NCBI GenBank assembly: GCA_964460795.1
Contig: CAYWRU010000011.1
Coordinates: 1-64,000, forward strand
Direction of reading: 5' to 3'
DNA from: CAZOOM01 sp964460795
GTDB lineage: Bacteria; Omnitrophota; Omnitrophia; Omnitrophales; Aquincolibacteriaceae
DNA length: 64,000 nucleotides
In this document: one piece after another, positions 58,402 through 64,000 of the stretch
Layout: each line of letters starts with the position of its first letter
How positions within the stretch are numbered: position 1 is the first letter of the stretch
Notes under the pieces: model-generated
What the model was told of the DNA's origin: nothing
Databases searched by the model: none
What the model saw: the letters and a program-made list of their open reading frames with translations, nothing else
Position numbers and translations under genes: made by a program

Positions 58402-59118
58402 CTATTGTTCCGATGGTTGACTTTGAAGCTGAAATTCGAGGGTGAAGGCTGTGCCCGAGCCGGGAGAACTGGCCACTGAGATTTTGCCGCTGTTCTGGGT
58501 CACGAGGTCTCGGACAATGGAAAGACCGAGTCCGTTCCCTTCTTCGGGAGTTTTGGTGGTGACAAAAGGAGAGAAGATTCTTTCGATCATTGATTCAGGA
58601 ATGCCCGGACCTGTATCAGCCAATGTCAGAATCGCGCACGGAACTTGATCGCTCGAGTATCCATATTCTGCACGAAAAATAATCTTCCCCGATTTTTCAA
58701 TGGCTTGCAGCGCGTTATTTGCCAGGTTGTAGAGAATTTCACTGAGATCCCGCTGTCTGCAAACCACTTCGGGAAAATCTTTTGGGATGCGGGTTACAAT
58801 TTCAAGTGCTCCAAACGTGAATTTCCACGGAAGGTTTGTCCTGGCTCGTTTCCATGCATCATTCACGGACGCACAAATCGCGGCAGAAAAAACGGGGCGA
58901 TCTCCCTCGCTGACACAAGCATTCAAGATCCGAATCCGGCGCGTCACATGCAACGCTTCTTCTGCTTTTGTAAATGCCGTCTTCAAGGCTGTTTCAGCGT
59001 GTTCAAGTCTTCGGACAGGATCTTCAAACTTCCCCTCTTCTGCCAACAAAAGGTGTGATTCCGCCATTCCTTTGATTGAATAAAGCATACTGACGACATT
59101 GTGTCCTGGGATTTCCAT
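58402..59118 (-). CDS. Sensor histidine kinase without sensor domain
   Basis: A 238-residue kinase core. The dimerisation helix has a candidate phospho-acceptor His in EIPGHNVVSMLYSIKG at residue 6. The HATPase_c domain has NLANNALQAIEKSG (N box), DTGPGIPESM (G1), IFSPFVTTK (F) and GNGLGLSIV (G2). No transmembrane or PAS region is present. The gene begins two bases after the stop of the preceding gene, whose product may supply sensing. It belongs to the signalling cluster that fills the right end of the window. Confidence 0.88.
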   Translation of the reverse strand: MEIPGHNVVSMLYSIKGMAESHLLLAEEGKFEDPVRRLEHAETALKTAFTKAEEALHVTRRIRILNACVSEGDRPVFSAAICASVNDAWKRARTNLPWKFTFGALEIVTRIPKDFPEVVCRQRDLSEILYNLANNALQAIEKSGKIIFRAEYGYSSDQVPCAILTLADTGPGIPESMIERIFSPFVTTKTPEEGNGLGLSIVRDLVTQNSGKISVASSPGSGTAFTLEFQLQSQPSEQ

Positions 59119-59120
59119 GG

Positions 59121-59657
59121 TTAGATTAACAACTCCTTCCTCTGAAGGGTAAAACCCGCCACAACAGGAAACGTTCGCTCAAAACCGCTTCTCACCTTTT
59201 GAGTCCATGTCACTTCCGGAGGTCTCTTGGATAGAACAACCGCATGTATTTTTTCATAATCAGCATCCGTGAAACAATCGCCGCGTCCTGCAAACCAATC
59301 CGCTAATTGATTAAGCGTCTTCCACTCGTCATGAATGAAAAAAAGCCAGGATTCGTAGTCATTGGGTTTTGTTCTTGCCAGCCTTTCGGCCAATTGAATT
59401 ACAACCTTACGCTGCCTCGACTTCTCCATATCCAACACGAAAAGTAGCCCAAATAAATGATTCTGAATCTTCTGCGCCTTATCACCCTCGATCAACTTGG
59501 GTTTCTTATGAAGGATGGCATAGACCACCATCATGAAATACCAAAGCGCATGACGAGCATAGTGGCATTCCTGCTCCCATGTTTCAGTCTCAGCACGAAC
59601 CACCTGATCTCTGGCTTCCGCTTCAACCGTTTTCACCTGCTCTAGGATTGTTTTCAT
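59121..59657 (-). CDS. Hypothetical protein coupled to a histidine kinase
   Basis: A 178-residue, mostly helical protein with an amphipathic N-terminal half (EQVKTVEAEARDQVVRAETE, a likely coiled coil), a hydrophobic patch WYFMMVVYAILHKK that is short for a membrane helix, and a charged C-terminal part. No domain recognised. Two bases separate it from the kinase, so it probably modulates or senses for that kinase. Confidence 0.6.
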   Translation of the reverse strand: MKTILEQVKTVEAEARDQVVRAETETWEQECHYARHALWYFMMVVYAILHKKPKLIEGDKAQKIQNHLFGLLFVLDMEKSRQRKVVIQLAERLARTKPNDYESWLFFIHDEWKTLNQLADWFAGRGDCFTDADYEKIHAVVLSKRPPEVTWTQKVRSGFERTFPVVAGFTLQRKELLI

Positions 59658-59766
59658 GTTGTTTTTTTCGCTCCTTTTCTCTCACTTCTAGGATAACCAT
59701 AACACCGGGATTTTCTCTCTACAAGAGCCTGCGGAAAGATAGTTTTTGATAATACTTTGACGATTT

Positions 59767-59795
59767 TTGACAACCTTTCTAACCCCAGCTATTCT
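59767..59795 (+). promoter_or_regulatory. Near-consensus promoter of the HTH-cupin operon
   Basis: TTGACA (59767-59772), a 17-base spacer, TATTCT (59790-59795). It is followed after ten bases by GAGGGA (59805-59810), the SD of the small upstream reading frame at 59815. Confidence 0.75.
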
Positions 59796-59814
59796 TTAAA
59801 TTAAGAGGGAGTTT

Positions 59815-59874
59815 ATGAGCAAATACACTAAGTCCGATCCACTGAAAATATTTTTGACCGCAGGGGGCCTATGA
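59815..59874 (+). CDS. 19-residue upstream reading frame coupled to the HTH-cupin gene
   Basis: ATG 59815 with a good SD (GAGGGA, four bases upstream) encodes MSKYTKSDPLKIFLTAGGL and stops with TGA inside the next gene's start (ATGA at 59871-59874). The main gene lacks as good an SD of its own (only GGGGG three bases away), so ribosomes probably reach it by re-initiation. It may be a leader peptide with a regulatory role. Confidence 0.55.
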   Translation: MSKYTKSDPLKIFLTAGGL

Positions 59875-61214
59875 GTTATTCAGCCCTCTTTTCCAGATAT
59901 GAAAAGATGTTTCCCGAGATTCCCAAAAGACGCCCTCGAGTTGGTGCCGTAATCAAAGAAATCCGTGTGAATCAAGGCATTAGACAAATCGACTTTGCTA
60001 AAGAAACAGGGATCAACTGGTCGACTTTGAAATCCATTGAAAACGATCACCAAAAAGCGACGACAGTCGAGACCTTGGACCAATGCGCGAAACGTCTTAA
60101 AGTTCCGCTCGATGAAATCATTCGCTTAGGTCGTGAAAAAGATCCTGCCAATTGTTTTGTCATCCGCCACAAACAAGTTTCCAGAATCCCCGGACTCCGG
60201 ACCCGTAAGAAGACTCCGCTTCCGTGGCATTATGCAAAAACATTTATTTATCAGGATGTCGAAATCGCACCGATCTCTCCTCCGCTTCAAACCCCCAAGG
60301 ATTTTTTCTTTTGCAGAATTCGAATGAGGCCCGGAACCGGATTCACTCATCTCACGCTCCCCTACGACCAGACCGTAACACTTTTTATCAATCAAGGGTT
60401 CAATCTTGAAATCAGCTGCAAGACTTCCCATTACAGCAACAAGGGCCACACGCAAACCATCAACACCAACCAAGGCCTTGCCTTCAACGGACGGCTAATT
60501 CACAGCATTCAAAATAAAGACTCCAAAGAAGAAGCTGTCTTTTATTTGGTCACTCGACTCAATCCTTCAGCGGTAATCTTCAAGCCAATCGATGACGCTC
60601 AGCCGCTTTCCATTGATATTGCAAAAGGAATTGAGATGTTAAGAAAACACTGCTCGCCCAGCCCAAGCCGCTTGCTTTCTTTACGCCAACTTGCAGAACT
60701 GACAGAAACCATGACGCATGAGCAAATTTCTAAACTGATGCGGGTCAAAAAAGGCTCATCGGTCATTTATTGGGAAAAGATCGAAGAATTATTGGCGGGT
60801 GCTCACGTGAGCATGGATGACTTCCTAAATTGGTGTCAGAAAAAACCCGAATCGCTCTTTTCGCTTCTTTCTGCCCGTAATCGCACCATGATTGATCAGA
60901 ACACCTATCACGGCGTCAAAATCTATTCAACAACACCCCCGCAAACCGATAACGAGTTCTTCTGCGGTGAATTGCTTTTGGAAGGTCAGAAAAGTATGGG
61001 GGCCAAGGCATGGGAGCGAAAAGATTCGGCTATGATCGGAGTATTTGTCGAAGAAGGCGATCTTGAAATTGCAGTCGGGAAAAGTCGAAGCGCTCTGACG
61101 CTGACCAAAGGCGAGAGTGTTTATTTTGATGCAAGCCTCGGATATGTAATCCGTAACCCACGCCCGATCCAGGCCAAGGCGTTCATGGCCTCATACCCGG
61201 GAATCCAGATCTAA
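59871..61214 (+). CDS. Transcriptional regulator with duplicated HTH-cupin architecture
   Basis: A 447-residue protein. HTH 1 at about 24-85 (RVNQGIRQIDFAKETGINWSTLKSIEN); a cupin-like beta domain at about 140-245 (GTGFTHLTLPYDQTVTLFINQGFNLEI...GLAFNGRLIHSIQN). A second HTH-like block lies at about 265-330 (LSLRQLAELTETMTHEQISKLMRVKK) and a second cupin at about 355-447 (MIGVFVEEGDLEIAVGKSRSALTLTKGESVYFDA). Single HTH-cupin proteins are common; the internal duplication in one chain is not. Ligand unknown. Its 3' end overlaps the convergent receiver gene by four bases. Confidence 0.75.
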   Translation: MSYSALFSRYEKMFPEIPKRRPRVGAVIKEIRVNQGIRQIDFAKETGINWSTLKSIENDHQKATTVETLDQCAKRLKVPLDEIIRLGREKDPANCFVIRHKQVSRIPGLRTRKKTPLPWHYAKTFIYQDVEIAPISPPLQTPKDFFFCRIRMRPGTGFTHLTLPYDQTVTLFINQGFNLEISCKTSHYSNKGHTQTINTNQGLAFNGRLIHSIQNKDSKEEAVFYLVTRLNPSAVIFKPIDDAQPLSIDIAKGIEMLRKHCSPSPSRLLSLRQLAELTETMTHEQISKLMRVKKGSSVIYWEKIEELLAGAHVSMDDFLNWCQKKPESLFSLLSARNRTMIDQNTYHGVKIYSTTPPQTDNEFFCGELLLEGQKSMGAKAWERKDSAMIGVFVEEGDLEIAVGKSRSALTLTKGESVYFDASLGYVIRNPRPIQAKAFMASYPGIQI

Positions 61215-61609
61215 ACTGCACCTTCGGTGATATGAAGAAACCGTCTGACAGTTTTGCCTAGTCTATGGGGATGAATCCCCATGGGCTTTTCAAGAATCCC
61301 ATCAACTGAATTCATTATTCCTTCTTTATCGAATAACTTCTCGAGGGATTCTTTCGGTACTCCCGAACACACAAGGATCTTCGGCTTGGGATCGATGCCG
61401 TTCAAAAACCGAATCAGCTGAACGCCTGTCACTTCGCCTTCCATCCGAATATCCACGATGGCAAGGTCGCAAGATTTTGATTTGATTTCTTCGATCCCTG
61501 CAGCGCCGGAGTTCGCAGTCCTAACATCGAAGCCTTCAAAGGTAAGTGAATCACTGACGACCGAACGAATATCATCTTCATCATCCACAATCAAAATGGA
61601 ATGAGGCAT
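61211..61609 (-). CDS. Stand-alone response regulator receiver
   Basis: A 132-residue CheY-like protein: SILIVDDEDDIRSVVSD (acidic pair), phospho-acceptor Asp in LAIVDIRMEG, Ser in ILVCSGVPK, and Lys in GILEKPMG. There is no output domain. It starts on the last base of the preceding tandem-receiver gene (TAATG), so the receivers are made together. Confidence 0.92.
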   Translation of the reverse strand: MPHSILIVDDEDDIRSVVSDSLTFEGFDVRTANSGAAGIEEIKSKSCDLAIVDIRMEGEVTGVQLIRFLNGIDPKPKILVCSGVPKESLEKLFDKEGIMNSVDGILEKPMGIHPHRLGKTVRRFLHITEGAV

Positions 61610-62421
61610 TATTTCCCTAAGGTGCCGGCCAAAATGGCCAATTGCTTGATTTTTTCAATCACGAGGTAAATATCAAACGGCTTGGTCACGAGTTTCGTCG
61701 GATCAAATCCGATTTGACTGAGTAGATTTTTTATCTCGGGAGCATAGGAGGCCGAGATCGGAACAATCTGCATATTCGGTTTTGCCTCCAGAATTTTAGG
61801 AATCAACTGATCCCCTGACAGCTCCGGCATTTTCATATCTACAACCGCTATCTGGCAGTCGTTTTTCTGAATGTATTCCAAGGCAGGTACAGCCTTCGCA
61901 AATGAGATCACTTCATATTTACGGGCTTCAAGCACTTCCCGAAACATATCAATGATGTCGCTTTCATCATCCACGATCACGACCTTGGTCTTGTTGGTGT
62001 AATAAATGTCATCTTCAAAGTCATTGCTCGTTTCAATGCGGCCCGTCTGTTTCAGCTTGGTGGCAATGCTCGCCTCAATCTTAGCAAAATTACGAAACGG
62101 CTTTTCAATTACGTCATTGGCCGTGATCCCAGCTGCTTCGAGTTTCGCTTTCTCGGATTGATAATAAGCAGTCACGATCAAAACAGGCAGCGTGGCATTC
62201 CGTTCTCGAATCTTTTTCAACACCGCATGACCATCCAGACCTTCCATGCGAAGATCGAGGACCGCCAAGTGCACCTCAAAAGAGTCCAGAATCTGAGTGA
62301 TCATGGTTGATTTGGCCGTAGCGATTGGCTCATAATTAAGACGCCGAAAATAAGTCAAAAGCTGTTCAATCACAATCGGATCATCATCAATAATCAAAAT
62401 CGTGCTCGGCTTGGTCGTCAT
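61609..62421 (-). CDS. Tandem double-receiver response regulator
   Basis: A 270-residue protein with two complete receiver domains: residues 5-125 (ILIIDDDPIV, LAVLDLRMEG, LIVTAYYQ, VIEKPF) and 145-262 (KVVIVDDESDII, IAVVDMKMPE, VPISASYAP, LVTKPFD). Both phospho-Asp and Lys are intact. No DNA-binding or enzymatic output is present. It probably relays phosphate in a multi-step pathway with the kinases encoded on both sides. Confidence 0.92.
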   Translation of the reverse strand: MTTKPSTILIIDDDPIVIEQLLTYFRRLNYEPIATAKSTMITQILDSFEVHLAVLDLRMEGLDGHAVLKKIRERNATLPVLIVTAYYQSEKAKLEAAGITANDVIEKPFRNFAKIEASIATKLKQTGRIETSNDFEDDIYYTNKTKVVIVDDESDIIDMFREVLEARKYEVISFAKAVPALEYIQKNDCQIAVVDMKMPELSGDQLIPKILEAKPNMQIVPISASYAPEIKNLLSQIGFDPTKLVTKPFDIYLVIEKIKQLAILAGTLGK

Positions 62422-62455
62422 TTGCGCGTCCTTTCATTGAATTAAAATTATCAGT

Positions 62456-62941
62456 TCAAGAATCTTTTTTAAATCGAGCTAGAAACGGCATGAAATCATC
62501 GTTAAAAAATAAAGTTTGGTGAAGGCTTCTCAAGACATCATAAACATCAACAGGTTTTTTAATAATACCAGCCTCAAGCTGAGCCCCTTTTTTCCAATTA
62601 CATCCCTTCTGCCCCCGATATTTCCAAAGTCCGTCACTTGTAATATTTCGATGGGTCATGTAGACCGTCGTAAAATAAAAATCCTTATCGAAGTAAGGCA
62701 TTACGATTCTATGGTTTTCTTGCATATCATCCGTCGTAACATCCTCCTCCCGATCCATATTTGCGTAGATAATGCATGGTTGATGTTCCAAAATAAATGA
62801 TTCGATATACGACCCCTCTGATAATGAGACCGAGGGAAGTTTCAAAAGCTGACACACGCCTTTGATTTCAACGATAGTATCAACATCGCTGTCAATGATC
62901 ATCACTGGCCGTTGGCCATCCAACTTAGATCTGTTCTCCAT
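62456..62941 (-). CDS. Degenerate receiver-like protein
   Basis: A 161-residue protein beginning with a receiver-like first strand (PVMIIDSDVDTIVEI), but the expected phospho-Asp position reads IIYANMD. The late strand keeps a Lys-Pro (GIIKKPVDVYDVL). The insertion TTVYMTHRNITSDGLWKYRG is unusual. Best read as a pseudo-receiver that cannot be phosphorylated in the normal way. It starts on the last base of the upstream kinase stop (TAATG). Confidence 0.6.
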   Translation of the reverse strand: MENRSKLDGQRPVMIIDSDVDTIVEIKGVCQLLKLPSVSLSEGSYIESFILEHQPCIIYANMDREEDVTTDDMQENHRIVMPYFDKDFYFTTVYMTHRNITSDGLWKYRGQKGCNWKKGAQLEAGIIKKPVDVYDVLRSLHQTLFFNDDFMPFLARFKKDS

Positions 62942-64000
62942 TAACCAGCTTCCTTCTCATCAGGTTTGGCAGGAAGCCAAAACTTAAAAGCCGTCCCAGT
63001 CCCGGTTTCGCTTTCCACCCATAACTTACCATTGTGAATGTCTTCGATAATATGTTTACAAACCCACAGACCTTGACCATGCCCTGAGGACTGCATGTCT
63101 GATTCATCGGGTTTAGGTTTTGTGGAAAACCCTTGTACGAAAATTTTATCCAGTATGTCCGAAGGAATGCCTGGGCCATTATCAACAAACTCAAAATAGG
63201 TTCCCTTTCGACCATTCATTTCTTCATACCGCCCCCGCAAGATAATCTTAGAATTTTCTCTGCCTGCCATTGCATCCAGCGCATTGGTCATCAGATTGGC
63301 AACAACCCTCATCATAAGAACTACATTGCCATACGGAAAAAATTTAGGGGGTAATTCTCGGATGGTCATACAGCTCCCCATGTTAATATTGCGTAAAGCA
63401 GCATCCCACACGACTTTCATGCTGAATTCACGGAAATCCCCCTCATCATTAGACAGCGTTCCTTCAGCAGTTTTTGCCACAACCCAAATTTCATCCGCCT
63501 TCAAAAAGATCTTTTCGCCTTCTTTTTTCATTTTAGCCAATAGCTCTATAAACTTCTTTTCGGCGATTTCGGAAACATTCCCACGAAGATATGCGTCAAA
63601 ATACTTCATAAAGTCCTGCTGGCCAAACAATGTCATAAACTGCGCCGGATCATAAAAGCCAGCCAATGCATTTTTTATCTCATGCGCCACAGACTTTCCA
63701 TATCCAACCATTTTGGCTTCATTCAACGCCTTAAGTTTCTCTTCTCGTTCTTCAACCAAGTCTTTGATTAACAAAGCATTTCGTATGGCTAATGCGATCT
63801 GACTTGCCATGATAGGGAAAAAAGCTAATTCTTCATGGTCATATCCCTGATCCGACTTTTTCTTCCCGAGAGCTAAAATTCCTAATAAAGAATCCTGAAC
63901 AATCAAAGGTACCACGATCACTGCCTGCATGTTAGTCAATCCGTCAAGAACAGCTGGCGGCAGCTTTTCTCTTTGTGCGCTATCCTCTAAATCCAAAACC
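62941..64000 (-). CDS. GAF-histidine kinase (5' end outside the window)
   Basis: At least 352 residues, open to the right edge. Residues up to about 80 are the end of a GAF domain (VVPLIVQDSLLGILALGKK). The dimerisation helix has the phospho-acceptor in GKSVAHEIKNALAGF. The HATPase_c domain has VVANLMTNALDAM, FVDNGPGIPSDI, VQGFSTKPK and GHGQGLWVCKHI. It resembles soluble GAF-sensing kinases. Coupled to the pseudo-receiver and tandem receivers downstream. Confidence 0.88.
   Translation of the reverse strand, partial: VLDLEDSAQREKLPPAVLDGLTNMQAVIVVPLIVQDSLLGILALGKKKSDQGYDHEELAFFPIMASQIALAIRNALLIKDLVEEREEKLKALNEAKMVGYGKSVAHEIKNALAGFYDPAQFMTLFGQQDFMKYFDAYLRGNVSEIAEKKFIELLAKMKKEGEKIFLKADEIWVVAKTAEGTLSNDEGDFREFSMKVVWDAALRNINMGSCMTIRELPPKFFPYGNVVLMMRVVANLMTNALDAMAGRENSKIILRGRYEEMNGRKGTYFEFVDNGPGIPSDILDKIFVQGFSTKPKPDESDMQSSGHGQGLWVCKHIIEDIHNGKLWVESETGTGTAFKFWLPAKPDEKEAG

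Overview
The window looks like a chromosome segment of an uncultured bacterium, most likely Candidatus Omnitrophota (OP3). I base this on one exceptionally long open reading frame (9,763 codons) with an exported N-terminus, on numerous inverted-repeat intergenic elements, and on moderate GC housekeeping genes. The phylum is an inference; no rRNA or other decisive marker is present.

Layout. (1) 1-6392, minus strand: a housekeeping block polA, coaE, rho, rpmE, prfA and the start of one more gene, with short gaps or 4-base overlaps. (2) 6602-35893, minus strand: a 29.3-kb open reading frame. It starts with a signal peptide and a ChaN/TraB-like domain. It continues through unrelated modules (HEAT-like, glycosyltransferase 2, sigma/HTH-like, LMW tyrosine phosphatase, receiver, Tat-like signal, membrane segments). 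These are punctuated in one constant frame by 34 copies of a pentapeptide R-S/A-E-x-R/Q. Two copies of a small membrane-protein gene pair, each with its own promoter, lie antisense inside it at the same position relative to this motif. (3) 35.9-37.4 kb: tRNA-Ser(TGA), two small conserved genes (one DUF5674) and duplicated 125-bp and 62-bp repeats that carry the tRNA 3' end. (4) 37.5-45.1 kb: a lysogeny/replication module (integrase, excisionase-like protein, Pif1-like helicase, DnaB-like helicase, replication protein, HTH protein, divergent CI-like repressor) without virion genes, then a secreted protein and a PD-(D/E)xK nuclease. It resembles a phage satellite or cryptic integrative element. 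(5) 45.1-56.4 kb: an Xre regulator and a five-gene overlapping operon that reads as a variant class 2 DISARM defence system: DrmE, a NERD-nuclease/helicase, a fused DrmA-DrmB protein, Vsr endonuclease and a C5-cytosine methyltransferase. No DrmC (phospholipase D) gene is present. (6) 56.5-58.3 kb: a terminator, an integrase C-terminal remnant, a PIN-domain protein and an HTH-ImmA metallopeptidase. (7) 58.4-64 kb: histidine kinases, stand-alone receivers and an HTH-cupin regulator with a coupled 19-codon upstream reading frame.

How it fits together. The island between tRNA-Ser and the signalling cluster is best read as integrated mobile DNA carrying defence cargo. The methyltransferase would mark self DNA, and the DrmA/B helicase with DrmE and the NERD-helicase would act on unmodified invading DNA. 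The giant reading frame is a separate puzzle: either one enormous exported polyprotein, or a chain of once-separate genes kept in frame and joined at the R-S-E-x-R motif.
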